From NCBI RefSeq assembly GCF_023229695.1, contig NZ_JALNYS010000005.1:62001-126000 (forward strand): 64,000 nt of DNA, read 5' to 3'. Made by a program: the position numbers and the translations under genes. How positions within the stretch are numbered: the first letter of the stretch is position 1; the number at the start of each line of letters is the position of its first letter. This DNA is from Sulfuricurvum sp. (GTDB taxonomy: Bacteria; Campylobacterota; Campylobacteria; Campylobacterales; Sulfurimonadaceae). Below, piece by piece: positions 17,001-24,299 of this stretch. The notes below the pieces were generated by a model that made no database searches, was not told the origin of the DNA, and was given only the letters and a program-made list of their open reading frames with translations.

Positions 17001-17814
17001 AGATATTAAAATGCACGACTCTGATAATGGAAAACGTCTTTACTCTTCAGAAGTTGCTCTTCAAAAAGAAGCAATAAATGAGAAAAAAGCGGCAATTACT
17101 GGAGGAGATAAAAAGGTTGAAGAGTATGCTAATAAAGCTCAAGCTTTGAATGCTTACAAAAAACAAGCAAACAAATTCCCTGCTGGCTCTCCTCAACGTA
17201 AAATGCTCGAAACACAAGCAAGTAAGCTTGAAAACGACATGAACGATATAAAAGCTCATGCTGGTGATAAAGGAGCCTTTACACAAAAAGTAAATGCTCT
17301 TCATAAGTTGAACAAGCAAGAGAGAGACGTTGAAACGAATGTAGCTAAGAAAATGGAAAGTGAAGGTCACTTGACAAGAACAAAAGACGGTGGTTTACAC
17401 TTTAGTGATGCAAAAGAAGAATTTGAAAACAGTCCTCACTTGGCAAGAAAAACAGCTGCCCTCAAAGGTGCTGGAGATGCAAACAAACTTGAAACTACTG
17501 GTGACGATGGAAAAGATATTGTTAAAACAACAAACAGCAAAGGTGAGTTGGTTACAAATCATAGAGCATCCAAAAAAGGAAATGTTGAAGAAGGTGACTT
17601 CAGAAGTGATATTACTTATCATGCAAAAGATAAGCTTGATATTTCCGATGAGGCTTTACAATATTCAACAACTGGCTTAAATGTTGTAAAAGAGGTGACA
17701 CAATTTGTTCCTGCTGCAAAAGTTCTAAAACTTGGTGGCAAGGTTGATGATGTTGTTGACCCTAAAGAGGTTGCGTCTGCTGCAATGAGAACTAAAATAA
17801 CAAGAGGTTATTAA
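14080..17814 (+). CDS. traG: TraG-like conjugation membrane protein with EF-hand
   Basis: 1244 residues. A signal peptide (about 1-18), several membrane segments (about 55-75, 87-105, 360-385 and 445-470) and a region matching TraG_N form the first 500 residues. The rest is a long hydrophilic, coiled-coil-rich tail without a clear signature. In F-type systems TraG acts in pilus assembly and mating-pair stabilisation. Residues 800-811 form a textbook calcium-binding EF-hand loop (D-A-N-G-D-N-T-V-S-D-K-E), which I do not know from TraG proteins. AAGGAG precedes the ATG. A hairpin follows the stop, so it seems to be its own unit between pilins and small genes. Confidence 0.8.
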   Translation: MIKRFLFLLLMLSIPVFAGSDYFITVSSSEEVDWYWTVFNAIPMILGSDSYMTLLRLVFLMGGFLVLAQMVLNAGKDAQGGLINFTKFHILGMAVLTLAFSDHSTVIIKAEYPTTYYNSYYNAPSGIAIDNIPTPLAFAFKFFNSMGRETVGLFEQAFSSVSPVPGQELGGAYSAQKYGYGSSLRNNLKLLNMDMDGALGMALDEFFSDCVYIPYSSKGMDGQVHLEEISNSDNIIYLMGQWINGGETIGGVAAGDYTGYRGGELMTCKDFYNQLTTIDIAQFLAKDHSLATNPLDPLGKMTEQDMGMLLKSRAVPASDFQQIALQAGVMNSIARNDSLPTGVVYAAGKQRADFNLNNISQGYYLSEMLPVMQMMLRGLLYAIFPFILVVTLLPGGLKVIGQYGQTMLWVESWGVLAAILNHVICKYTEVTVGGGLTLNNSAEIMGTTASMAGLAGYLYASLPALSWLLLKGSGTMLGNISGGLSASFAKNASTASIAADRKAQASQEQVSKDLGREVSMAEAMHYQSIASGIKEGANVAVDKTAGNNKVGERAKYEASMPYANYDEKLKVLNASKPSELIEFEKTMTGNNMAKDKALVENTTRQNFTDTGINEATDKKNNSYNVNKYGQDVIQDVKNFDTDKKNLTNLEEKRVLQESPLGVEGGIVAKAGIDKTREVTAIKEKMKQTGGSTDDIGKTEGEKDSLDFSKTSGFVGGTTVKQQNDTGKHNAAGDNSKAEIIKKWGQSKVEDSNFHSENKEKVENLTADNFYNKQPGGQDKYLEQLKKFDVTGTNSKFKGIDANGDNTVSDKEIKKYGNVETKQNQADFITEQHEQKEKEAAAARMKHANDPRLRSGANSGGEFGNNSGSKLAGYGNAMVNAGTTLDPYQKDIDLTTKRNLDNEGVNVSKLAENKTVDVVEKTAHTENRGETEATAFLDEKDRNYKEAYQKNLDEAHEKGLSGTAAINYASKETAKDIKMHDSDNGKRLYSSEVALQKEAINEKKAAITGGDKKVEEYANKAQALNAYKKQANKFPAGSPQRKMLETQASKLENDMNDIKAHAGDKGAFTQKVNALHKLNKQERDVETNVAKKMESEGHLTRTKDGGLHFSDAKEEFENSPHLARKTAALKGAGDANKLETTGDDGKDIVKTTNSKGELVTNHRASKKGNVEEGDFRSDITYHAKDKLDISDEALQYSTTGLNVVKEVTQFVPAAKVLKLGGKVDDVVDPKEVASAAMRTKITRGY

Positions 17815-17817
17815 AAA

Positions 17818-17839
17818 AAGGGGTATAAAAAATCCCCTT
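17818..17839 (+). terminator. Hairpin after traG
   Basis: AAGGGG and CCCCTT arms (17818-17823 and 17834-17839) with a 10-nt AT loop begin 3 nt after the traG stop codon. The T tract after the stem is short. Confidence 0.45.
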
Positions 17840-17850
17840 AATCTTATAAA

Positions 17851-17914
17851 AATATAGAATATATTCTATATTATCTCCAAAATACTTGATATTATATAGA
17901 AAATATGCTATAAT
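17851..17914 (+). promoter_or_regulatory. Promoter with double operator (twin of 22881-22944)
   Basis: From left to right: a perfect 22-bp palindrome AATATAG-N8-CTATATT (17851-17872), 13 bp, a -35 box TTGATA (17886-17891), a 17-bp spacer and a -10 box TATAAT (17909-17914). A second, weaker site TATATAG-N8-CTATAAT (17893-17914) overlaps the promoter; the two centres are 42 bp apart, four helical turns. The same arrangement recurs at 22881-22944 on the other strand. Confidence 0.7.
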
Positions 17915-17938
17915 AAATAAAAAAGTAAGGAGTTTCAA

Positions 17939-18196
17939 ATGGCTCAAGTAAATATGACTCAAAAAGAACTTAACGATATGTTGGAAAAAGCTGTAAGAAA
18001 TGGTGTTCAACAAGGTATGAATAGAGGTACTTCTCAATTAAAAAACAAAATTCATCATGAAGCAAGAGGAGCTGCTGGATTCATTATCTTAGTATCTGCT
18101 GGTATCATGACTGGCTTATTTGGTTTAGACCATAACGTAATGCCTTTATTATTTGTAGGCGGTGCTTTAGTCCTCGCTGGATTCTGGGTACTTTAA
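17939..18196 (+). CDS. Small two-TM membrane protein
   Basis: Unrecognised 85-residue protein: a charged amphipathic N-terminal half (about 1-42, rich in Gln, Asn and Lys) and two closely spaced membrane helices (about 45-62 and 66-85). TAAGGAG precedes the ATG. It is the first gene after the twin-operator promoter and is followed 2 nt later by the next gene. Location between traG and traN suggests a transfer-related role. Confidence 0.65.
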   Translation: MAQVNMTQKELNDMLEKAVRNGVQQGMNRGTSQLKNKIHHEARGAAGFIILVSAGIMTGLFGLDHNVMPLLFVGGALVLAGFWVL

Positions 18197-18198
18197 TC

Positions 18199-18438
18199 AT
18201 GGAAGATAAAATACAAAAAACAAAACTTATTCAAGATACAGAAATTTCTGAGATTTTAGACTGTCATTACACTGGAATAGCAAAGAAAAAAAAGTCAAAT
18301 AGTTTTGAATACGAGATTATAAGACTTGGCTCAATATGTCACAAATACAATATATCAATTGATAAATTAGAATTACTTTTAAAAGATAATAATCTTGAAA
18401 AGGTTTTAAAAATAATAAACATTATAGAGGAGAAATAA
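18199..18438 (+). CDS. Hypothetical small soluble protein
   Basis: Unrecognised 79-residue Lys-rich protein with likely helical halves. Start two bases after the previous stop; the next gene follows after 2 nt with its own AGGAG site. Probably co-transcribed from the promoter at 17886-17914. Confidence 0.55.
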   Translation: MEDKIQKTKLIQDTEISEILDCHYTGIAKKKKSNSFEYEIIRLGSICHKYNISIDKLELLLKDNNLEKVLKIINIIEEK

Positions 18439-18440
18439 AA

Positions 18441-18824
18441 ATGTTAGTCCAGGCTCGAATAAATGATAAAACTTTAGATTTTAAAATAGAAAACACAACC
18501 CTCACTGAAGAACAAAAAAAAATCCTCGTACCTCTTTTGCAAAATTGCTGGGATGGTATGGAGAATCCAGACGATATAGAAATTGTTTTTGAGAGAAAAA
18601 TATCAAAAGATTTTTTCTTCTCCGTGTCTTTTGAAGATACTTTCTTTGCTTCAGCCACTGCAAAATTTTTAAGAGATTTAGAATTAAGAAGAGAAGAACG
18701 GTATAAACTCGAAAAACAAAAACTCTTTTCTGAAAGAGAAAAAGAGCTAGAAAAATATTCTCAAGAAGACTTAGACTTTTTAGCAAATATCACTTTTTTA
18801 GTAGATAAAGCTCTTTCTGCATAA
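18441..18824 (+). CDS. Hypothetical protein with C-terminal coiled coil
   Basis: Unrecognised 127-residue protein. The N-terminal half has alternating strands; residues about 72-110 (FLRDLELRREERYKLEKQK...) are a strong coiled coil. AGGAG precedes the ATG. Last gene of the three-gene unit; the 35-nt terminator-like repeat follows 12 nt after its stop. Confidence 0.6.
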   Translation: MLVQARINDKTLDFKIENTTLTEEQKKILVPLLQNCWDGMENPDDIEIVFERKISKDFFFSVSFEDTFFASATAKFLRDLELRREERYKLEKQKLFSEREKELEKYSQEDLDFLANITFLVDKALSA

Positions 18825-18836
18825 ATTCTTCGTAAT

Positions 18837-18871
18837 TTGGACTTTTTCGCTTCAAAAAGTCCATCATTCCA
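18837..18871. repeat. 35-nt terminator-like repeat, copy 3
   Basis: Identical over 35 nt to 9166-9200 and 13867-13901. It closes the 17939-18824 transcription unit. Confidence 0.7.
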
Positions 18872-19021
18872 TAAATTCCCAAAACTCAGCTATATAACTT
18901 AAATGTAGAAGTTTTTTAATGAAAGCTTCTCGCCTTCCTTTTTTTAATCGTGCATACATGACAGTTTTAATAATAATTCCATTTTTTCTTAAATCGTTTT
19001 TTGATTGTACATAAACGCTTT

Positions 19022-19064
19022 TAAATCCTTCCAGGATTCCTAAATCCAAAAAGGAAGGAGGATT
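19022..19064 (+). promoter_or_regulatory. Leader hairpin that may hide a ribosome-binding site
   Basis: AAATCCTTCC near 19022-19031 can pair with GGAAGGAGGATTT near 19052-19064, which contains the Shine-Dalgarno sequence of the gene at 19071. An alternative hairpin AATCCT/AGGATT within the left arm competes with it. This is a plausible translation switch but rests on base pairing by eye. Confidence 0.35.
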
Positions 19065-19070
19065 TAACCT

Positions 19071-19604
19071 ATGAAAAAAATTATTATTATGTCGCTTTTA
19101 GCTTCTATCGCTGCATTTTCTGCAACTCCAAAAGAAACCGCCATCGCTGAAAAATCATTATTACTTGGTATGCACATTCAAGAGAACAAAGAACAAATTG
19201 TAGACCTTGGAAGATTCGCTGCTTTTAAAGAACTTCAAAAACAAATAGAAAACGTTGATTGCAATATAAAAGCTTCAGAAAATTCAGATAGTGAATATTT
19301 AAGAGGCTTATGTTCTTTTATCAATAAAAAACAAAATAACGAAAATCACAAAGAAACTTTAGAGGCTATGAATACTCTAGCTTATGCTGCTCTTTCTTCT
19401 AAAAAACCAAAATATTATTGTTCTTTTGCGCTTGCTCTTTATACAACAAACGAATGGAATAAGGCTGATTATATCTTAAGAAAAGTTTCGGCTTATGGAA
19501 ATGATGAAGTTTGTGATATAGCTCGAAATATTCCTAAAAACGCTATCAAAAAAAGCTTGAATACAAGCAAGGACGCTTCGAATGAGTGCGCTATCCAAAA
19601 ATAA
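19071..19604 (+). CDS. Secreted protein upstream of traN
   Basis: 177 residues with a signal peptide (MKKIIIMSLLASIAAFSA). The mature part is helical and contains spaced cysteines (DCNI, LCSF, YCSF, VCDI, ECAI) likely to form disulfides in the periplasm, and it reads like a helical-repeat protein. It overlaps the traN start by 23 nt, so the two are coupled. I do not recognise the family; a periplasmic partner of TraN is the contextual guess. Confidence 0.65.
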   Translation: MKKIIIMSLLASIAAFSATPKETAIAEKSLLLGMHIQENKEQIVDLGRFAAFKELQKQIENVDCNIKASENSDSEYLRGLCSFINKKQNNENHKETLEAMNTLAYAALSSKKPKYYCSFALALYTTNEWNKADYILRKVSAYGNDEVCDIARNIPKNAIKKSLNTSKDASNECAIQK

Positions 19605-21246
19605 ATTCATTTCCCTTATCCTCGCCTTTTCACTCGCTTCTAACGCTTTCGCTGGAACAATCAACGAGGTTTGTTCTGTCTCTGGAGAAATTGATTATTT
19701 CCCAATCGGAGACGAAAGAGGTACTTCTGTTTTAACAAAAAAAGAAATCAATAGAGATTGTAATTTAACTATTGAAACTCAAGGGGCTTGTAAAAAATGG
19801 GAAACTAAAAATACAACTTTTGAGTTAAGACCATCAGATTACGATACTTACAGAAGTGAGAATCATGAAAGTGCTCTTGGTTCCATCATGGCTATTATGG
19901 GGGCTTATAATCAATTAGAGCACCTATGGAGTGGGTGGCATGGTTATTGTGAAACAGGAACTAAAACAGACTTTTCCTGGGCTTCTGACCCTATGTTTTG
20001 GGCTTCTTTAGCTATGTCCACTATGATGAGTGGGATGGAGAAAGGACAATTTTTGGCTGATACAGAAATGGCAAGTTCATATAATGCTTTCTCAGCTTCT
20101 GCTGGTTCAGGATTTAACTCTATGGCTGCTGGAACTGGAATGAAAGTAGGAGCTAACTTCGGAAAATGTCTTGTAGCTTCAGGTGTGGATATGGCTGCTA
20201 ATATGTACAATTATTTTGGTGGAGACTCTGGAGACGGAGACTGTGACCCTATAGATGAATTTTGTGGAGGTTCTGGTTCTTTAAATAACTCTCAAGAGAG
20301 TGATATTATGACCTTAGACCAACAACAGTATGACGATTTAATAGCTCAACATCCAGAGGCTGCTGACCAAATAGTAATATTAGATGAAGAAAATGGAATC
20401 CTTTCTGTAAGATTTAAACAACCTTCGGAAACAGAAGGTTCTGAAGCTATGAATCAAGAAGAGATGAAAAAACTTCAACAAAAAATTAAAGATACACAAT
20501 TTTTAATTTCAACGGCTGTAGTGACTATGAAAATGGCTGCGTGTGTTGGAACTGGTGGTAAAACTGGCACTACTTCCAATCAAGATACACAAAGTGGAGA
20601 CCCTAGCAGATTTTCAACGAAAGATGGTATTTCTATGGCTCTTAACGCTATTCCAGCGCAATATTTAGGACCTTATGGAGCTTTGATAAAAGCAGCGTTA
20701 GCTATAGTCCTAGAGTTTGCAACTTCATTCAAAAGTGTTGATACTTGTAATGATGAAGAGGATGCTTCAGCAGCAGGAACGAGACATAAAAAGACTCAAG
20801 AAAGTCTTCCTTATAATCTTTGTAAATTGACTTCGACTTCATGCGCTGAAAAAGATTTTTTCGGTAGCGGATGCGGATTAGATGCTTATGATTATTGCTG
20901 TTATGACCAATTATTAACTCGAATATTGGTTGAACAATTAAAAGCGCAATTAGGGAGAGATTGGAAGCATTGTACAGGAGTTTCTTTAAGAGATTTGAAT
21001 TATGTATCATTTAGACAATGTACAGACCATGACAAAACTTTCGGGGTAGATGGAGCTAAAGCGACTCAAAATTATAATGTGGATGGAGAATTAACAAATC
21101 CTTATAATCCTACAGAATCTTTTCAATATCAAAGAAAATGTATTGATTTGACAGAGTTCAAAGATTATCTAAGCACAACATTTAATCAAGATGTTGATTT
21201 CTCAGATTTTGATAATATCTTCTCAGATATAAAAAATCAAAAGTAA
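19582..21246 (+). CDS. traN: TraN-like mating-pair stabilisation protein
   Basis: 554 residues with a signal peptide (about 1-24, ending SNAFA) and many cysteines. The C-terminal region (about 395-475: SCAEKDFFGSGC...YCCYDQLLTRILVEQ...LGRDWKHCTG) follows the TraN pattern of a CC pair, then the helix with [RK]I..EQ..AQLG and a further Cys. In F-type conjugation TraN sits in the donor outer membrane and helps hold recipient cells. The central region (about 110-340) differs from the enterobacterial protein, as expected for a receptor-contact part. Confidence 0.8.
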   Translation: MSALSKNKFISLILAFSLASNAFAGTINEVCSVSGEIDYFPIGDERGTSVLTKKEINRDCNLTIETQGACKKWETKNTTFELRPSDYDTYRSENHESALGSIMAIMGAYNQLEHLWSGWHGYCETGTKTDFSWASDPMFWASLAMSTMMSGMEKGQFLADTEMASSYNAFSASAGSGFNSMAAGTGMKVGANFGKCLVASGVDMAANMYNYFGGDSGDGDCDPIDEFCGGSGSLNNSQESDIMTLDQQQYDDLIAQHPEAADQIVILDEENGILSVRFKQPSETEGSEAMNQEEMKKLQQKIKDTQFLISTAVVTMKMAACVGTGGKTGTTSNQDTQSGDPSRFSTKDGISMALNAIPAQYLGPYGALIKAALAIVLEFATSFKSVDTCNDEEDASAAGTRHKKTQESLPYNLCKLTSTSCAEKDFFGSGCGLDAYDYCCYDQLLTRILVEQLKAQLGRDWKHCTGVSLRDLNYVSFRQCTDHDKTFGVDGAKATQNYNVDGELTNPYNPTESFQYQRKCIDLTEFKDYLSTTFNQDVDFSDFDNIFSDIKNQK

Positions 21247-21256
21247 GGAGTAAGAG

Positions 21257-21760
21257 ATGAGTTATATTATGAAATCAATTACTCCAGGGGAAAAATTAAA
21301 ATATAATTTTGATTTGAGTGTTTTTAATTATACCGCCTTTTTTTGGTGGTATTCTCTCGTTTTTGTTATTGTCTTTTTTGTATTTAAAATATTTCATTGG
21401 GATATATTATCTCTTAATTTTTTTATAACAATGGTTGCTTTTTACTCGGTATCTTTTCCAAAAATGGTTTCACTGAATTCTATCGAAATGGGTGTGACAA
21501 ATAGACGTTTTATATATAAAAGCGGAATAGGGGATATTAAAACTCATGAGATAAGATTGGAAGCAATCGAATCTATTCAAGTGGAACAAGATATTTATGG
21601 AAGAATGTTTAATTATGGAAATTTGTATATTACTGGAAGGGGTTCTCAGAAAATATTTTTAGAAAAAATAGATTCTCCTCTCGAAGTAAAAGCAGCTATC
21701 GAAATAACTTCAGAGGAAAGAGAAAGTAATCTTAAAAAAGGAGGAGAAAATGACTTATGA
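21257..21760 (+). CDS. Membrane protein with bacterial PH domain (bPH2-like)
   Basis: 167 residues: two membrane helices (about 31-48 and 55-72), then a compact beta-rich domain (about 78-155) of the type VTNRRFIYKSG...EIRLEAIESIQVEQ...YGNLYITGRGSQ, the signature of YdbT/DUF304 proteins. AAGGAG precedes the ATG. It follows traN by 10 nt and overlaps the next small gene by 11 nt. Role in transfer unknown. Confidence 0.75.
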   Translation: MSYIMKSITPGEKLKYNFDLSVFNYTAFFWWYSLVFVIVFFVFKIFHWDILSLNFFITMVAFYSVSFPKMVSLNSIEMGVTNRRFIYKSGIGDIKTHEIRLEAIESIQVEQDIYGRMFNYGNLYITGRGSQKIFLEKIDSPLEVKAAIEITSEERESNLKKGGENDL

Positions 21761-21860
21761 TAAAAAATATAATCAAATGAAAAAAATTGTATGGACTTCT
21801 TTTTTTGCTGTTCAAACTTTAGTGATAATTGCATATATTGCAATCCACCTTCCAAAATAA
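21750..21860 (+). CDS. 36-residue single-TM peptide
   Basis: Starts MTYDKKYNQMKKIVW and continues as one membrane helix (about 13-33). A strong AAAGGAGGAG site sits just before the ATG, inside the end of the bPH gene. Its placement in the traN unit and before a terminator supports it as a real small membrane protein. Confidence 0.6.
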   Translation: MTYDKKYNQMKKIVWTSFFAVQTLVIIAYIAIHLPK

Positions 21861-21863
21861 AAA

Positions 21864-21886
21864 ACCCTCTTAAAGGGCTTTTTTCG
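21864..21886. terminator. Bidirectional terminator between convergent units
   Basis: CCCT-CTTAA-AGGG with A/T runs on both outer sides separates the plus-strand traN unit from the minus-strand gene ending at 21870. Confidence 0.5.
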
Positions 21887-22382
21887 TATCGGTGACAGTT
21901 TCATCGATATTATATAAAAAGAGTCCTTCAATCGGCTCTTTCAAGTAAATAACTTTCATTTCAATTCTTCCATTAACAATAATAGTTTCTTCACCATTTC
22001 CTCCAAAAATATCAGGATTAAAATCTTCACGATTTTTCATTATTGGCACTAATCGTCCATATTGAACCAATCCTTGATAACTGTTTATTGGATAACCTAC
22101 AAGATTATTCATTTTCTCATTAACAATAGCAAAATAAGAATATCCGTTTTGTTTTCCATAGGTTGAAACAGCATATAAAGTTTCTGCCATATATTGATTG
22201 TATTGTTTTTCGTATGCTGATTTTTTTAACCAAGCATCATAAATAAATGTAAAAATATTATCATCTTTTTCAAAATCAATTTCAATAACATTTGTTAATT
22301 TATCAGATTTAAAATCTATTGTATCAGCAAAAGAAGACGAGGCAAGAGTAAGAATCATTAAGATTGAGTATATAGTTTTCAT
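21870..22382 (-). CDS. Secreted hypothetical protein
   Basis: 170 residues with a clear signal peptide (MKTIYSILMILTLASSSFA). The mature part is mixed alpha/beta with many Tyr and Asn and no cysteines; no family recognised. AAAGGA precedes the ATG. It follows the TraT-like gene by 12 nt and should be expressed from the twin-operator promoter at 22881-22909. Confidence 0.65.
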   Translation of the reverse strand: MKTIYSILMILTLASSSFADTIDFKSDKLTNVIEIDFEKDDNIFTFIYDAWLKKSAYEKQYNQYMAETLYAVSTYGKQNGYSYFAIVNEKMNNLVGYPINSYQGLVQYGRLVPIMKNREDFNPDIFGGNGEETIIVNGRIEMKVIYLKEPIEGLFLYNIDETVTDTKKAL

Positions 22383-22394
22383 GGTAAATATCCT

Positions 22395-22862
22395 TTATTT
22401 GTTAATTAGATTTTTGATTTCTTCATCACTGTATGAAGGGTGTTTGTTTCCTACAAAAAGACGATTTGAATAGGCAATAGAACCATCTTTAAGAGTAATT
22501 TTTTCAACTTGAACAAAAGTTTGGTCAGCGTAAAACCCCATAATAAAAGGGTCAAGTGCTCCTATGACTATTCCTATTCCAAGTCCTGCGCCCATTGATT
22601 GAACTCCAGCTTTTGTAAAACCTTTTGCAAGGCTTTCAGCTCCAGAGCTTAAACCATTTAAAAAACCTTCCGTTCCTTTTTCAGCTATATTCTTTTGAAT
22701 TTCTACAACTGATTTAGAATAATTTTCAAGTGAACCGAAATACATAATTTCCATAGAAGTAACATTTTCATCTGAGAAAGATTTTGATTTCGACTTGATA
22801 ATCTCATAATCAGCATGAGCCGACATAAACAATAAAGAGAGAGTAAGTAATAACTTTTTCAT
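22395..22862 (-). CDS. Secreted protein resembling TraT surface exclusion
   Basis: 155 residues with a signal peptide ending SAHA. The layout recalls TraT: a phosphorylation-independent alpha/beta start, a central glycine-rich hydrophobic segment (GAGLGIGIVIGALDPFIMGFYAD, about 90-112), then VEKITLKDG...YSNRLFVG and a C-terminal EEIKNLI helix. Unlike TraT it has no lipobox cysteine, so if it is exported to the outer membrane it is not as a lipoprotein. The resemblance is at pattern level only. Confidence 0.5.
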   Translation of the reverse strand: MKKLLLTLSLLFMSAHADYEIIKSKSKSFSDENVTSMEIMYFGSLENYSKSVVEIQKNIAEKGTEGFLNGLSSGAESLAKGFTKAGVQSMGAGLGIGIVIGALDPFIMGFYADQTFVQVEKITLKDGSIAYSNRLFVGNKHPSYSDEEIKNLINK

Positions 22863-22880
22863 GTATATCCTTTTTATTTT

Positions 22881-22944
22881 ATTATAGCATATTTTCTATA
22901 AAATATCAACTATATTGATTAAAATATAGCGTATTTGCTATATT
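22881..22944 (-). promoter_or_regulatory. Promoter with double operator (twin of 17851-17914)
   Basis: Read on the minus strand: AATATAG-N8-CTATATT (22923-22944), 13 bp, -35 TTGATA (22904-22909), 17-bp spacer, -10 TATAAT (22881-22886). The spacer carries the same inner TATAG-N8-CTATA site as the 17,9 kb copy. Distances are identical base for base, so both promoters are almost surely bound by the same regulator. It drives the TraT-like gene. Confidence 0.7.
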
Positions 22945-22955
22945 TCTTATTTAGA

Positions 22956-23357
22956 TTAAAAATCCAAACCTAGTTCTTGGGCTAATTTTCGAGCGGTCTC
23001 TTCAAAACCAAACCAAGCTAAAAGATTTTGATTTGATTGTTCAAGACATAAAAAGTCCGACTTATCGAATTTGTCTCCAAAAATACCAGTTATGGAATCA
23101 CAACCAATAGAATCAATTGTTTCAGATACAAGCTCATTAATCTCTTCGTCGTGTTCCTTAAAGAACTTTTGAGTTTCAGTGTAATACACCAAAGAAGAAA
23201 CCATTCCTGAGATGCAACCATTTCTAAAAAGGTCTTCAAAAAAGTCCTCCTCTCTATCTTCATAACAAGTTTCAATCTCTTCAATAATACAATCTTTAAC
23301 AGCTTCTTCGAGCTTTGTATTTGTTTTAATATTTTTAACGTCTTCGATTGTTTTCAT
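22956..23357 (-). CDS. Hypothetical protein of a plasmid/phage-borne family
   Basis: 133 acidic residues. The pattern SLVYYTETQKFFKEH...NQNLLAWFGFEETARKLA is one I associate with small uncharacterised proteins on plasmids and phages; no function is known to me. AAGGA precedes the ATG. It has a long (over 300-nt) non-coding region upstream. Confidence 0.6.
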   Translation of the reverse strand: MKTIEDVKNIKTNTKLEEAVKDCIIEEIETCYEDREEDFFEDLFRNGCISGMVSSLVYYTETQKFFKEHDEEINELVSETIDSIGCDSITGIFGDKFDKSDFLCLEQSNQNLLAWFGFEETARKLAQELGLDF

Positions 23358-23684
23358 TTGGTTTTCCTTGAATAAAAAGTTTTTCTTGTCGAGTGGTGAG
23401 CTTTATCTTTTGCCTTTCCCTTTTTTGAAGGAAAGAACAAAACTCAACTCTCAATCAAGTTTTTCCCGTTTTCGTGTTTCGCTTATCTTGACAGTAGATT
23501 TTCAAAAAACCTGGACTAAAAATAAAACCACTTTTATTGATGGTTCATGTTTCTTTGACAATAAAATCAATGGATAGATAAGTGAATAACACTAAAAAAG
23601 AATAAGGAAAAGTTTGATGTTGAGTGTCTTGTGATTTCTGAAAGAGAAAAAAGGCGGTTTCTGGAGTCTTAAAAAGACTCTCTT
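23358..23684. other. Non-coding region with terminal hairpin
   Basis: No gene with a ribosome-binding site was found; an open plus-strand frame at 23368-23577 lacks one. At its right end GAGTCTT-AAA-AAGACTC (23664-23680) lies past the stop of the gene at 23685 and is probably its terminator. The rest may be the promoter and leader of the 22956-23357 gene. Confidence 0.4.
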
Positions 23685-24182
23685 TTAAAAGGGCATTTCG
23701 AAAAAAGTATTTACTCTTATGAATAATTCCCCTTTTCTTGCTATGATGAAATTTGAGTTGTCTTCAGAAAAGATAACTTTTGCATCGTACTCGGACATAT
23801 TTTCAGGTTTTTTCAAATAGGAAGCGACAATCGCTGTTCCCTCGCTATCCCCTAGAAACTTGTTAAATTGTATAAAGTCTCTTAAATCTAATTGATTTAA
23901 AGATTCGGCATTGTCGAGAATGAATAAGGTTCCTTCTCCATCATAAACATCTGTAATATATTCAAAAAGTTTTGGGTCAGAAAAAACCGTGATACCTTCT
24001 TTGTATTCGAAAATCGGACTTTCGATTTTATTATCATATTTGTATTCACTGTTCTTATCAAAAATAACGACTGATTTATATCCATGTTCGATTGTTAGAA
24101 TATTTTCTTCAATGAACGCTTTGCTCATCAGGTGAGCATTTAAAATTAGTGTAAATCCTTCTAAGTCTTGTTTTTTAATCAT
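23685..24182 (-). CDS. Hypothetical protein, possible degenerate P-loop ATPase
   Basis: 165 residues with no family recognised. GTLFILDNAESLNQLDLRDFIQF (about 99-121) looks like a Walker B strand followed by a helix, and the overall alpha/beta alternation suits a RecA-like fold. A Walker A motif is missing, so ATP binding is doubtful. It starts by ATGA overlap with the 39-residue gene before it. Confidence 0.5.
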   Translation of the reverse strand: MIKKQDLEGFTLILNAHLMSKAFIEENILTIEHGYKSVVIFDKNSEYKYDNKIESPIFEYKEGITVFSDPKLFEYITDVYDGEGTLFILDNAESLNQLDLRDFIQFNKFLGDSEGTAIVASYLKKPENMSEYDAKVIFSEDNSNFIIARKGELFIRVNTFFEMPF

Positions 24183-24298
24183 TTGTCTTCTCCTGTTTTA
24201 ATTTTTTTGATAAGTTTGATTGTTTTGTTTATAAACATATATAAACCAAACAAAAACGAAACTCCCATGAATCCGACTACTAAATATCCTAAAATCAT
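24179..24298 (-). CDS. 39-residue single-TM peptide
   Basis: Starts MILGYLVVGFMGVSFLFGLY, one membrane helix, then a basic tail (KLIKKIKTGEDK). CAAGGAG precedes the ATG; the start is one base after the previous stop and the stop overlaps the next start (ATGA). Coupling on both sides supports it. Function unknown. Confidence 0.6.
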   Translation of the reverse strand: MILGYLVVGFMGVSFLFGLYMFINKTIKLIKKIKTGEDK

Positions 24299-24299
24299 C

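Noticed and set aside
18864..19049. Minus-strand frame of 61 codons between the 35-nt repeat and the 19071 gene
   Set aside because: No ribosome-binding site, and it overlaps promoter and leader features of the plus-strand unit.
23368..23577. Plus-strand frame of 69 codons upstream of the 22956-23357 gene
   Set aside because: No ribosome-binding site and low-complexity composition; better read as non-coding leader.
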